Source: Streptomyces sp. NBC_00102
GTDB lineage: Bacteria > Actinomycetota > Actinomycetes > Streptomycetales > Streptomycetaceae
Assembly: GCF_026343115.1 (NCBI RefSeq)
Contig: NZ_JAPEMC010000001.1
Coordinates: 3,987,501 to 4,051,500, forward strand
Reading direction: 5' to 3'
DNA length: 64,000 nt
Shown here: positions 53,995 to 62,844 of the stretch, piece after piece
Layout of the letters: each line of letters starts with the position of its first letter
How positions within the stretch are numbered: the stretch's first letter is position 1
The notes under the pieces: model-generated
The model's input: the letters and a program-made list of their open reading frames with translations, nothing else
What the model was told of the DNA's origin: nothing
Database searches by the model: none
Translations under genes and position numbers: made by a program

Positions 53995-54921
53995 TCAGGA
54001 CTTCGTCGTGGCCTTGGGCGTCGCCTTGGCGGTCGCGCCGGAGTCGGAGTCCGTGGTGCCCTCGTCGTCCGAGCCGGCGCTCTCGCTGCTGCTGGTCTTC
54101 GGGCTGTCGCTCGCGGCGGCGCTCTTGCTGCTGCTCGTCTTCGGGCTGGCGCTGGTGGTGGCGCTCGGGCTCGCCGACCCGGAATCGGTGCTGCCGCCCG
54201 TACCGCCGCCGACGGCCGCCACGACCTCCTTGGCCGCGGTCTGCGCGCCGGCCGTGATGTCCGCGACGGACGGGGCCTTGGCGCCCGCGTAGCCGGTGCC
54301 GTTGTAGTTCACCGAGACGACGACGTTGGCCGTACGCACGACGATCGTCGCGTAGGAGAAGTCCTCGCTCGTCTTGTTCAGGGTGTACGTGATCGCGGTG
54401 GCCTGGTCGCCGATGCCGGAGACGGGCGCGCTCTTGAGCGACTTCGCGCCCTCGGCGGCCTGCGCCTTGGCGACCGACTTGGTGTAGTCGGTGGTCGCGC
54501 GGTCCGCGCCGCTGCCGAGCGTCTCCTCGGAGTCGTACCGGACGAGGCCGATGTCCAGCCAGTGGTAGACGGAACCCTTGACGCCCTTGTCGTCCAGGCC
54601 GTTCCAGGAGCAGCTGCTCCGGGCGTCCTCGTCGCTGGACTTGCCCAGGGTGCCCGAGGCCTTCTTCGCGGACGGCACGAGCTTCTTGACCGTCTTGGCG
54701 GAGACCGCCTTGCACGCATCGGGCAGCCCGGCGAACTTCGCCGGTTCCACGGTGGGGCTCGCGGAGGCGGCGGCGCTCGACGAACCGGAGGCGGTGGAGC
54801 CGGAGCCGGCGCTCTTCTCCTTCGCGTCGCCGGAGTCCGACGAGCAGCCGGCGGCGACGAGCATCACCGGGACGGCGGCGCAGAGGAGTATGCGGGACAG
54901 GCGCGGGGCTGATCGGTGCAT
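53995..54921 (-). CDS. DUF3558-like lipoprotein (first of a tandem pair)
   Basis: A 308-aa secreted lipoprotein: signal with IPVMLVAAGC-type lipobox (VAAGC, Cys at about 25), a Ser/Ala linker, then FAGLPDACKAVSAKTVKKLV and SSCSWNGLDDKG, the two-Cys pattern of the DUF3558/LppA-like fold. The C-terminal 70 residues are low-complexity Ser/Ala/Thr with SASPSATTSASPKTSSS. It lies 182 bases downstream of a similar lipoprotein gene on the same strand. Role unknown; often sterol/envelope-related in mycobacteria. Confidence 0.8.
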   Translation of the reverse strand: MHRSAPRLSRILLCAAVPVMLVAAGCSSDSGDAKEKSAGSGSTASGSSSAAASASPTVEPAKFAGLPDACKAVSAKTVKKLVPSAKKASGTLGKSSDEDARSSCSWNGLDDKGVKGSVYHWLDIGLVRYDSEETLGSGADRATTDYTKSVAKAQAAEGAKSLKSAPVSGIGDQATAITYTLNKTSEDFSYATIVVRTANVVVSVNYNGTGYAGAKAPSVADITAGAQTAAKEVVAAVGGGTGGSTDSGSASPSATTSASPKTSSSKSAAASDSPKTSSSESAGSDDEGTTDSDSGATAKATPKATTKS

Positions 54922-55102
54922 GGTTCCTTCACTCGGACGGGACGGCGATCGCGGTCGTGCGGTCGGGCGGGCGTTCCCGGGGTCGGGCGGTGCGGGTGCG
55001 TGTTCCGGAGAGCCACCGTACGACGGACGCGGAATACGCGCGGCCACGCCGGCCGCTCGCGAGGGGGCCCTCGCGGGTCCCCCCGGCGCCCGTGGAGCGG
55101 GT

Positions 55103-55966
55103 CTATTCGTTGATGTTCTCGTCCAGTCCGCGGGCCAGTGCCTGGGCCTTCTCCTGGAGTTCCGCACTCTCCGGCACCTCGGCGGCGTCGGTCGTCTCCT
55201 CGGCGTACCGGACGGTGACGACCACGTTCGATGTGCGGAAGACCACGCTGACGGTGCGGTGCTGCGGAGCGGAACCTCCACCTTCGAGTGCATCGTCCAG
55301 GAATGCGGCATTTCCGAGGTTCTTCAGTGTCCGCGGCGCGAGGGTCGCGCCGCCGTCACCGTCGCCCCCCGTGTCGTTTCCGGTCGGGTTCAGCGTCGCG
55401 GGGGTCGTGGGGGAGGCGGAGCCCTGGGGCGCCACGCCGTCCCCGGCGGACGGGGACGCGGTCGCGGAGGGCGACGCGGAGCCGCCGTCCGAGCCGCTCT
55501 CCGGGCCGTCGGCCGGGTCGTCGGCCGAGGGGGAGGGCGCGGGCAGGCCGACCGCCTCCGCCTTCTTGCCGTACACCGTGGCGGCGCTGTCCTCGTCGCT
55601 CACCGAGGGGTCGTAGGAGACGACCCGCTCGAAGTCGACCACCAGGGTCCGGGTGGAGTCCGCGGTGCGCGACTGCCAGGTGCAGCCGCCCTTGCGGTCG
55701 GTGTCGTACGTGACCGACGCCTTGCCCCCGTACGCGGCCTTCTGCTGGTCCGCCGGGAGATCGGCCAGGCCCGGCAGGAGCTGCTTGAGCGTGCCGGTGC
55801 TCACGGACCGACAGGCCTCGGGCAGGGTCTGGTACTTGCCGGGGGGTGCGACCGAGACGGTGGGGCTGCCGGGCTTCGCGTCGGTGGTGGCGTCCTCGGT
55901 GCCCGAGCCTCCGGTGCAGCCGGTGACCAGCGCCGCGAGAAGCGCGATGCCGGGAACGTACGCCAT
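55103..55966 (-). CDS. DUF3558-like lipoprotein (second of a tandem pair)
   Basis: A 287-aa secreted lipoprotein: short signal AYVPGIALLAALVTGC (lipobox VTGC), YQTLPEACRSVSTGTLKQLL and GGCTWQSRTADSTRTLVVDF, the same two-Cys fold as the downstream gene, with a Pro/Ser/Asp-rich mid linker of about 60 residues. ATG at 55966 is used. The paired organisation with 53995-54921 suggests duplication followed by divergence. Confidence 0.8.
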   Translation of the reverse strand: MAYVPGIALLAALVTGCTGGSGTEDATTDAKPGSPTVSVAPPGKYQTLPEACRSVSTGTLKQLLPGLADLPADQQKAAYGGKASVTYDTDRKGGCTWQSRTADSTRTLVVDFERVVSYDPSVSDEDSAATVYGKKAEAVGLPAPSPSADDPADGPESGSDGGSASPSATASPSAGDGVAPQGSASPTTPATLNPTGNDTGGDGDGGATLAPRTLKNLGNAAFLDDALEGGGSAPQHRTVSVVFRTSNVVVTVRYAEETTDAAEVPESAELQEKAQALARGLDENINE

Positions 55967-56238
55967 GGGTCGCAAGGTCCCAGGCCCCCTTCGGTACGAA
56001 AACGGGTTGCCGCGCGAGGGCGGCCGGTGGACACAATGTGTATCGCACGTGCGGCTGTGAATGCCGGTCGGCCGAGATGTTTGCCGACCTTGGCACCGGT
56101 TTTGCGTTTTATGTCTTTTGGGCCCTCTCGGGCCGTTTTGCTGTCTGTCCCGTCCGTCTGTCCCGTCGAGGCTCCGAAGGGCTTCCGCGGGGCTTCTGCG
56201 GGGCTCTGTCGGACTCCGTCGGGGGAAAACGAGGAATC

Positions 56239-57432
56239 ATGTCGTACGTGGAGATGCCGGGCGCGCAGGTGCCGATCCGGATGTGGACCGACCCCGCGTC
56301 GGTCGAGGACGTGGCGATGCAGCAGTTGCGGAACGTCGCGACCCTGCCGTGGATCAAGGGTCTGGCCGTGATGCCCGACGTCCACTTCGGGAAGGGGGCG
56401 ACGGTCGGCTCGGTGATCGCCATGCACGGCGCGGTCTGCCCCGCCGCCGTCGGCGTGGACATCGGCTGCGGTATGTCCGCGGTGAAGACGTCACTGACCG
56501 CCAACGACCTCCCCGGCGACCTCTCCCGGCTGCGCTCCCGCATCGAGGAGGCCATCCCGGTCGGGCGCGGGATGCACGAGGAGCTGGTGGACCCCGCCGC
56601 ACTGCCCGGAGTCGGAGCAGCGGGCTGGGACGACTTCTGGGGCCGGTTCGGCGGCATCGCGGACGAGGTCAAGTTCCGCCAGCAGCGGGCGGTCCGGCAG
56701 ATGGGCACGCTCGGCGGCGGCAACCACTTCATCGAGTTCTGCCTCGACGAGGCGGGCTCGGTCTGGCTGATGCTGCACTCCGGCTCGCGCAACATCGGCA
56801 ACGAACTGGCCGACCACCACATCGGCATCGCCCAGAAGCTCCCGCACAACCAGGACCTGATCGACCGCGACCTCGCGGTCTTCGTCGCGGACACCCCGCA
56901 GATGGCCGCCTACCGCAACGACCTGTTCTGGGCGCAGGAGTACGCCAAGTTCAACCGCGCCGTGATGATGGGCCTCTTCCAGGACGTGGTCCGCAAGGAG
57001 TTCCGCAAGGCCAAGGTCGCCTTCGACCCGGTCATCTCCTGCCACCACAACTACGTGTCCGAGGAGCGGTACGACGGCATGGACCTGCTGGTCACCCGGA
57101 AGGGCGCGATCCGGGCGGGCTCCGGCGAGTACGGGATCATCCCCGGGTCCATGGGCACCGGCTCGTACATCGTGAAGGGCCTCGGCAACGAGAAGTCCTT
57201 CAACTCCGCCTCGCACGGCGCCGGCCGGCGGATGAGCCGGATGGCGGCGAAGCGCCGCTTCACCACCAAGGACCTGGAGGAGCAGACACGGGGCGTCGAG
57301 TGCCGCAAGGACTCCGGGGTGGTGGACGAGATCCCGGGCGCCTACAAGCCGATCGAGAAGGTCATCGACCAGCAGCGCGACCTGGTGGAGGTCGTCGCCA
57401 AGCTGAAGCAGCTGGTCTGCGTCAAGGGCTGA
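56239..57432 (+). CDS. rtcB: RNA-splicing ligase RtcB
   Basis: A 397-aa 3'-phosphate/2',3'-cyclic phosphate RNA ligase using Mn and GTP. The metal/nucleotide ligands are visible: GVDIGCGMSAVKT (Cys), GTLGGGNHFIEFCLDE (Asn, His), MLHSGSRNIGNEL (His), SCHHNYVSEER (His) and the guanylated-His segment FNSASHGAGRRMSR. A short N terminus (SYVEMPGAQVPIRMWTD) is typical for the bacterial stand-alone form. ATG at 56239 with ACGAGGA. No archease gene is adjacent. A repair role on cleaved tRNA or mRNA is likely. Confidence 0.94.
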   Translation: MSYVEMPGAQVPIRMWTDPASVEDVAMQQLRNVATLPWIKGLAVMPDVHFGKGATVGSVIAMHGAVCPAAVGVDIGCGMSAVKTSLTANDLPGDLSRLRSRIEEAIPVGRGMHEELVDPAALPGVGAAGWDDFWGRFGGIADEVKFRQQRAVRQMGTLGGGNHFIEFCLDEAGSVWLMLHSGSRNIGNELADHHIGIAQKLPHNQDLIDRDLAVFVADTPQMAAYRNDLFWAQEYAKFNRAVMMGLFQDVVRKEFRKAKVAFDPVISCHHNYVSEERYDGMDLLVTRKGAIRAGSGEYGIIPGSMGTGSYIVKGLGNEKSFNSASHGAGRRMSRMAAKRRFTTKDLEEQTRGVECRKDSGVVDEIPGAYKPIEKVIDQQRDLVEVVAKLKQLVCVKG

Positions 57433-57487
57433 ACGCCAGGGGCTGAACGTCAGGAGCTGAACGTCAAGGGCCGAACGCCAGGGGCTG
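57426..57487 (+). repeat. 15-nt tandem repeat, about four copies, after rtcB
   Basis: GGCTGAACG(C/T)CA(G/A)G-type 15-base units recur at about 57427, 57441, 57456 and 57471, the first overlapping the rtcB stop codon. Degenerate copies, each carrying a TGA or CGA. Confidence 0.75.
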
Positions 57488-57495
57488 GGACGGGG

Positions 57496-57528
57496 TGCGC
57501 GCCCACGGGCCGGGCCGGTGGGCGCGCA
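57496..57528. terminator. Bidirectional terminator between rtcB and SDR genes
   Basis: A perfect 11-base stem, TGCGCGCCCAC / GTGGGCGCGCA, with a GC-rich 11-base loop between convergent genes. Confidence 0.8.
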
Positions 57529-57536
57529 GTCGTTCC

Positions 57537-58295
57537 TCAGAGCGTGCGGTGCACCTTGCTGTTGGAGGCCTGGGCGCGCGGGCGCACCACGAGCAGGTCG
57601 ATGTTGACGTGGCTGGGACGCGTCACGGCCCAGCCGACGGTGTCGGCCACGTCCTCGGCGGTGAGCGGGGCGTCGACGCCCGCGTACACCTTCGCCGCCT
57701 TCTCCGTGTCGCCCCGGAACCGGTTGGTGGCGAACTCGTCGGTCTTCACCATGCCGGGCGCGATCTCGATGACCCGAACCGGCGTCCCGACGATCTCCAG
57801 CCGCAGCGTCTCGGCGAGGACGTGCTCGCCGTGCTTGGCCGCGACATAGCCCGCGCCGCCCTCGTACGTCCCGTGGCCGGCCGTCGACGTCAGCACCACG
57901 ATCGTGCCGTCGCCGCTCGCGGTGAGGGCCGGCAGCAGGGCCTGGGTGATGTTGAGGGTGCCGACGACGTTCGTCTCGAACATCTGGCGCCAGTCCGCCG
58001 GGTCCCCGGTGGCGACCGGGTCCGCGCCGAGCGCCCCGCCCGCGTTGTTCACCAGCACGGCGAGCGACGCGAAGGCGGTGCCGAACTCGTCCACCGCCGC
58101 GCGGTCGGTCACGTCCAGGGCGTACGCGGTCGCCTGGTGGCCCGCCGCGTTGATCTCCTCGGCCAGCGCCTCGATCCGGTCCTTGCGGCGGGCGGTGAGC
58201 ACCACGCGGTAACCCTCGGCGGCGAGCCGGCGGGCGGTCGCGGCACCGATGCCGCTGCTCGCACCGGTGATGACGGCGATGGGGGTGGCGGCCAT
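57537..58295 (-). CDS. SDR-family oxidoreductase (YdfG-like)
   Basis: A 252-aa classical SDR: VITGASSGIGAATARRLAAE (TGxxxGIG), LVNNAGGALGADP, a catalytic Ser in VVLTSTAGHGTYEGG and Y-V-A-A-K (YVAAKHGEHVLAE). APGMVKTDEF follows. Similar to NADP-dependent 3-hydroxy-acid dehydrogenase YdfG and related reductases. The C terminus LLVVRPRAQASNSKVHR is typical for this group. ATG at 58295. Substrate not certain. Confidence 0.9.
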   Translation of the reverse strand: MAATPIAVITGASSGIGAATARRLAAEGYRVVLTARRKDRIEALAEEINAAGHQATAYALDVTDRAAVDEFGTAFASLAVLVNNAGGALGADPVATGDPADWRQMFETNVVGTLNITQALLPALTASGDGTIVVLTSTAGHGTYEGGAGYVAAKHGEHVLAETLRLEIVGTPVRVIEIAPGMVKTDEFATNRFRGDTEKAAKVYAGVDAPLTAEDVADTVGWAVTRPSHVNIDLLVVRPRAQASNSKVHRTL

Positions 58296-58358
58296 GACGA
58301 ACTCCCTCGGACAGGTGACCGGTACCCGGCCAGGATAGGCAGACCCCGCCCGGCGGTC

Positions 58359-59126
58359 TCAGGCGGCGTCCGGACCGCCGAACTCGCGCACCGCGTCCGC
58401 GACCACCGTCTCCAGGTGTCCGTGGTGCGCGCCCCGCCAGTACACCCGCTCGCAGACCGTGCACTGCGCGAACACGTCGTACGCCGCCTGCGTGCCGTGC
58501 TCCAGCCGGTCGGCCACCGCCTCCTTGTCGGCCTCCCGCAGCGGCCCGTTGCACGCGGTGCAGCGCGACCACGGAACCAGCACCGGCGCGAAACGCCCCA
58601 GCACGTCACGGAGCTGCTCCTCGGGCCGGTCGCTGTAGACGTAGGCCCCCGCCCAGAGCTCCCGCCGCCGCAGCAGCCCGCGGTCCCGTGACAGCATCAC
58701 CCGCCGCTCGCGCGCGGAGAGCGCCGCCAGCGCGGGGTCCCCGATGTCCTCGCTCTCGTACGCCGCGTCGACCCCGAGCAGCCGCAACCGCCGCGCCAGC
58801 GTGCCCAGATGCACGTCGAGCAGGAACCGCAACGGCGCTCCCGGCACCCGCTGCGGACGCTCCACCGCGCGTACGGCCAGGTGCTCCCCGGTACGCGGGA
58901 CGTGCGACACCGCCACCTCCGCCCCGTCCACCACCAGCGCCCCCGCCTCGGTGAGCGGCACCCCGAGCGACTCCACGACGTGCCCGAGCGTCGACACCCC
59001 GTCCGTCGCCAGCGCGGTCACCCCCTGCCGCCGCTCGTGCGCGACGAACAGCCGCAACTCGGGGGCCACTTCGACGGTGATCCGCTGCTTGGTCGCGGGC
59101 GGCCTGGACACGGGAGGCTTGGTCAC
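58359..59126 (-). CDS. Mut7-C RNase domain protein with N-terminal ubiquitin-like domain
   Basis: A 255-aa protein. The N-terminal about 85 residues form a MoaD/ubiquitin-like fold (VEVAPELRLFVAHERR and GALVVDGAEVAVSHVPRTGE). The C-terminal Mut7-C domain (about 95-250) has FLLDVHLGTLARRLRLLGVD, VMLSRDRGLLRRRE and a CTACNGPL/CTVCERVYWRG zinc-like pair. The domain is predicted to be a PIN-type RNase. Starts with ATG at 59126, downstream of the regulator on the same strand. Possible RNA-processing or tRNA-related role. Confidence 0.87.
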   Translation of the reverse strand: MTKPPVSRPPATKQRITVEVAPELRLFVAHERRQGVTALATDGVSTLGHVVESLGVPLTEAGALVVDGAEVAVSHVPRTGEHLAVRAVERPQRVPGAPLRFLLDVHLGTLARRLRLLGVDAAYESEDIGDPALAALSARERRVMLSRDRGLLRRRELWAGAYVYSDRPEEQLRDVLGRFAPVLVPWSRCTACNGPLREADKEAVADRLEHGTQAAYDVFAQCTVCERVYWRGAHHGHLETVVADAVREFGGPDAA

Positions 59127-59205
59127 CCGCCCAGGATGTCACCGGGCAGGGCGGCGGAGCGAGGAGTTTGTGGGCGGGGCGGGCCAGGCACCCACGAGGC
59201 GGAGC

Positions 59206-60570
59206 TCAGACCAGCACGCCACTGCGCCGGGCGAGACTGCGCAGCTCCGTACCGGTGGGGCCGGACACCAGGAGCGACGAGACGAGCGACTTCACGGCGG
59301 GCCGGGCGTGGGTCTCCTCCGGAGCGTGGTGCTCGGCGGACAGGAGCGTCCTGACGCAGTCCTGGCGGCGCCCCAGCCGTTCGAGGGCCGTGGCGACGTC
59401 GGTGAGGCAGCGGGACCGGCGTTCGACGCTGGGCAACGCCTTCAGAGAGACGGTCCTGGCCGCGGCGAGAGCGGCCAACGGGTCGCCCGCGTGATTCTCG
59501 GCGGAGATGCGGTGCAGCCGCACGGTGAGTGGGCTGAAGCCGCCCCCGTGGTCACGCAGTAGCGTCGCCCCGCCGAGTTCCTCGGCGATGGCCGCGGCTT
59601 CATCGGTGAGTTCCCGCATGCCGTCGCGGTCGCCACGCCGGGCGACCGTGTAGGCGGCGGACTGGATGAGTAGTCCGCGTTCCGCCGTGCCGGCGCGGCC
59701 GACGGCCCGCAGATCGGGATGGTCCGCTGCGGTGAGGGCGATCGACAGCGCCTCCGTGTGCCACCCCGCCTTGCGTGCGAGGACAGCGAGCTGGCGGGCG
59801 GACTCCGCGACGGCGAGGGCGTCGCCCCCGGCCGTGGCGAGCCCGTGGGCGCGGTCGGCAGCCATCCAGCCGAGCTGCTGCTCGTCCATCTTGATCAGCA
59901 TGCGGGTGGCCAGAAGGTAGCTCCTGGCGAGCAGGCCGCAGCTGTCCGGAGCGCCGGTGGAGGCTTCCGCGTGACCGGCGCGGATCAGGCGGGGCAGCCG
60001 TACGGTGAGGCCCGAGTACCGGCAGGCGTCGAAGTCCGCGAGAGCACGGGTGAAGTCGGAGGAGAGTCCCCCTGCCGGCAGGGCGGGGCCGAAGCCGCCC
60101 AGGCCGAGCATCGCGTCCCTGATCCCGGCGACCAGCAGATCACCGAGGACTCCCTCGTCCGCGTGGGCCGACCGGTTCCCTGAACCGGGGGATACCGCAG
60201 TCGCCGCTGCCGCGGCCGCCATGCCCGCCAGTAACTTCCTCCGCCGCACCGGATCTTCACCGTCCTCGCGCTCTGAGCCGATCAGGCTGACCACCCTAGG
60301 GCCGGGCAGCCGGGGGAAGGTCGTGGTTGCGGCGATCCGCTGGCCGTGTCGTGTATCGGAGCGTGGCGCCGGCGGAACCAGGCCGAATGCCTGATGCGGA
60401 AGGTCCAGGGCATCCGCGAAGGTTCGTAGCACGTCCACGTCTGTAAGGGGTGAGATGCCGCGCTCGTAGCGGGAGACTTGGGCGGCGGAGAACCTGGTCA
60501 GTTCTCCCAGTTCGGCGAGAGTCAGTCCCTTGGCCTGTCGAGTCTCCCGGACGAGATCCCCGGGCTTCAC
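59206..60570 (-). CDS. XRE-family HTH regulator with C-terminal helical repeats
   Basis: A 454-aa regulator. HTH at the N terminus: AKGLTLAELGELTRFSAAQV then SRYERGISPLTDVDVLRTFA (about 13-52). A long Ala-rich region follows, including a helix AGMAAAAAATAVSPGSG that looks like a twin-arginine-type stretch but is internal. The C-terminal 330 residues are TPR-like helices (AADRAHGLATAGGDALAVAE, LADAADHPDLRAVG). Similar to streptomycete regulators that control adjacent secondary-metabolism genes. GTG at 60570 (KPGDLVRETRQ) is chosen; longer in-frame starts are possible. Divergent from the mur-like operon, so its likely regulator. Confidence 0.82.
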   Translation of the reverse strand: MKPGDLVRETRQAKGLTLAELGELTRFSAAQVSRYERGISPLTDVDVLRTFADALDLPHQAFGLVPPAPRSDTRHGQRIAATTTFPRLPGPRVVSLIGSEREDGEDPVRRRKLLAGMAAAAAATAVSPGSGNRSAHADEGVLGDLLVAGIRDAMLGLGGFGPALPAGGLSSDFTRALADFDACRYSGLTVRLPRLIRAGHAEASTGAPDSCGLLARSYLLATRMLIKMDEQQLGWMAADRAHGLATAGGDALAVAESARQLAVLARKAGWHTEALSIALTAADHPDLRAVGRAGTAERGLLIQSAAYTVARRGDRDGMRELTDEAAAIAEELGGATLLRDHGGGFSPLTVRLHRISAENHAGDPLAALAAARTVSLKALPSVERRSRCLTDVATALERLGRRQDCVRTLLSAEHHAPEETHARPAVKSLVSSLLVSGPTGTELRSLARRSGVLV

Positions 60571-60811
60571 ATCGGCCCCGTAGGTCTCGTGCGCCCTGTT
60601 AATCGCATCTATGCCCCGTCTCTGAAGGATGGTCGAGATGGCCCCGCCCCGACCGTAGCCCCGGAAACGCCTGCTTGGGCAGGGGCTTTGCATGAGACGC
60701 AAACGGGATTGCGTGCCAGAGCGGTACCTCTCCCTGTCCGGGCATGCAGCGGCGATCGTCGAAGTCCGTCGGCCGACCAGGCCGTCGGCTCTTCTCCTCG
60801 CGGAGGTTCCG

Positions 60812-61537
60812 ATGCAACCCGTGCCTTCCACTCCGTCTCCGACGGCAGCCGGCGATGTTCGCCTCACCCCCGGCTACTACTTCCGGTCCGACGATCTCGG
60901 CTCCCGCGTCACCAGCCTGCTGGAGTGCTCCAGCGTCTTCGGTATCAAGGCCGCCATGGTCGAACTCTTCTCCAGTGCCGCGGCCGGGCTTCGTGACGAG
61001 CACTGCGGTGTCGTCGAAGAAGGGGCCCTGCTGCAGGGTGACGTCATTGTGCAGGCAGGTGCCCGCGTGGAGGCGGGCGCACAGGTCGTCGGCCCGGCCC
61101 TGATCTGCACGGGCACTGTTGTCGCGGCTGGAGCGCTGATTCGCGACAACAGCGTCATCGGACCCGGGTGCAGGATCGGCTTCGGCGCGGAGGTTACCCG
61201 GAGCCTGCTGACGGGCTACGTCTTCATGAAGCACCCCTGCTTCGTCGGAGACTCGGTGATCGGACGCCGAGTCAACCTCGGCTCGTTCTGCTCCACGACC
61301 GGACTGCGGTGTGATCGTGGACCGATTGCGGAACCGGCTGTCGAGGAGATTTCGATCAACCTTGGCGGGCAGCGGATTCTCACCGGGCAGACGAAGTTCG
61401 GCGCAGTGATCGGCGACGAGGTCTCCTTGCCGGCCGGAACCGTTCTGTCGCCGGGCACGCTGATCGGGCCGGGAACGGTGGTCTACCCGCGCGATCACAT
61501 CGGGGGCTTCCTGCCTGCCGGTACCCGGGTCCGGTGA
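60812..61537 (+). CDS. Left-handed beta-helix (hexapeptide) protein, GlmU-C-terminal-like
   Basis: A 241-aa hexapeptide-repeat protein: VIVQAGARVEAGAQVVGPAL, VVAAGALIRDNSVIGPGCRI and VSLPAGTVLSPGTLIGPGTV are successive turns. It lacks the nucleotidyltransferase half of GlmU, matching the short LbH_G1P_TT/GlmU C-terminal group. It could be an acetyltransferase on an amino-sugar phosphate or nucleotide, or a structural relative. The ATG at 60812 follows GGAGG, and the stop overlaps the next start (GTGA). First gene of the MurA/MurB-like operon. Confidence 0.82.
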   Translation: MQPVPSTPSPTAAGDVRLTPGYYFRSDDLGSRVTSLLECSSVFGIKAAMVELFSSAAAGLRDEHCGVVEEGALLQGDVIVQAGARVEAGAQVVGPALICTGTVVAAGALIRDNSVIGPGCRIGFGAEVTRSLLTGYVFMKHPCFVGDSVIGRRVNLGSFCSTTGLRCDRGPIAEPAVEEISINLGGQRILTGQTKFGAVIGDEVSLPAGTVLSPGTLIGPGTVVYPRDHIGGFLPAGTRVR

Positions 61538-62844
61538 CAGCCATGAACGCAGTCAGCGCACCCGGCACCTTGGTCCAAGTGGTCGGCGGGCGGCCGCTGG
61601 TCGGACGCGTTACCGTGCAGGGCAGCAAGAACATCGCCCTGCACCTGTATGCCGCCGCGCTCTTGACCGACGCCCCTCTCGCGTTGACCGGTGCTCCGGC
61701 GATTCTCGACACCGAGGTGTGCGCTGGGATCCTCCGGCACACGGGCGCGCATGTCGACCTCCAAGCGGGCCGCTTTATGGTGAGTCAGGGAGGCAACATG
61801 CGCCCGATCATCCATCCTGAACTCGGCCGCAAGGTCCGAACGACCGCCGTTTTGGCTGGAGCGGTACTCGCCCGGACCGGACAGGTAGCCTTCCCCTACC
61901 CCGGAGGCGACGCCTTCTGCCCTCGCTTCATCGACCGACACCTTGCGGCGATGCAGGCCGCCGGCGCCGATCTGACACTGAGCGGAAGTGGCATCAGTGC
62001 CCGATGCGAAAGCCGAGGAGTGCGGCCGTTCACCGTGGATGTGAACACGCCGTTCGGACCCAGCCTTGGGGCGACAGTGACCTCGATGCTGCTCGCCGCT
62101 CGTGCGCCGGGAACGAGCCTGATCACCCATCCGTCCATCGAGCCGGAGGTCGCCGAGACTGCCCGGTTTCTCCAGGCGCGAGGGATTCACATCGCCTTAG
62201 ACCAGGACGGCTTGCACGTGACGGGTAGCGACAGCGTGGGCGGAGGCACTTTTGCCGTGGCAGGCGACCGCATCGAGGCAGCGACCATGATGATGGCCGG
62301 GGCCGCGACCGGGGGGAGCGTCCATCTCGACAACATCAGCGTCGGCGATCTCCCGACAGGGCTGACGGACGCCCTGTCCCGGGCCGGACTCGTCCTGACC
62401 GACGACGAAGCCTCCGGCGGAGTTCGCTCCTCTCCGGTTGGACTGTTGCGTGGGGTGGAAACGGCGACGGGGCCGCACCCTGGGCTGCCCACCGACAGCG
62501 CGCCCCAGCTTGGCGCCATGCTCACGCAGGCCGAAGGGGCCTCGCTGATCTCCGAGCGCGTCTACCCGCAGCGTGACACCCATGTGAGGGGACTTCGCGC
62601 CTTCGGCGCAGACATTTCCTCCTCCGGCTCCTTGATCCGGATTCGAGGACCCGTGCGACTGCGCGGTGCGGACGCGGAGGCCGCCGACATTCGCGCGGTG
62701 ACCTCTCTGCTGATTGCCGCCCTTGCAGCAGACGGGACCTCTACGATCCGGGGGATCTACCACCTCCGGCGCGGCTACGGCAACCTCCTGGACAACCTCG
62801 CCACGCTGGGAGCCGTCATCGCAACGACCCCCGGAGGCCCTTGA
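61534..62844 (+). CDS. MurA-like UDP-GlcNAc enolpyruvyl transferase paralogue (Cys-to-Asp, TTA codon)
   Basis: A 436-aa EPSP-synthase-fold protein of the MurA type. VQGSKNIALHLYAAALL has the Lys32-Asn33 pair, VRTTAVLAGAVLA (Arg102) is conserved, and PTDSAPQLGAML holds the base-type Asp. The active-site loop reads YPGGDAFCPRFIDRH: Asp126 stands where E. coli MurA has the fosfomycin-target Cys115. Mycobacterial MurA also has Asp there. In-frame Leu codon TTA at 62197, rare in Streptomyces, makes translation depend on the bldA tRNA. GTG start in the upstream stop; ATG at 61543 possible. A second, probably specialised enzyme rather than the housekeeping MurA. Confidence 0.87.
   Translation: MTAMNAVSAPGTLVQVVGGRPLVGRVTVQGSKNIALHLYAAALLTDAPLALTGAPAILDTEVCAGILRHTGAHVDLQAGRFMVSQGGNMRPIIHPELGRKVRTTAVLAGAVLARTGQVAFPYPGGDAFCPRFIDRHLAAMQAAGADLTLSGSGISARCESRGVRPFTVDVNTPFGPSLGATVTSMLLAARAPGTSLITHPSIEPEVAETARFLQARGIHIALDQDGLHVTGSDSVGGGTFAVAGDRIEAATMMMAGAATGGSVHLDNISVGDLPTGLTDALSRAGLVLTDDEASGGVRSSPVGLLRGVETATGPHPGLPTDSAPQLGAMLTQAEGASLISERVYPQRDTHVRGLRAFGADISSSGSLIRIRGPVRLRGADAEAADIRAVTSLLIAALAADGTSTIRGIYHLRRGYGNLLDNLATLGAVIATTPGGP

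Noticed and set aside
51635..54715. Minus-strand frame of 1026 aa spanning DUF2637 and beyond
   Set aside because: The upstream 530 codons are antisense of other genes; the real protein starts at ATG 53122 at the first membrane helix.
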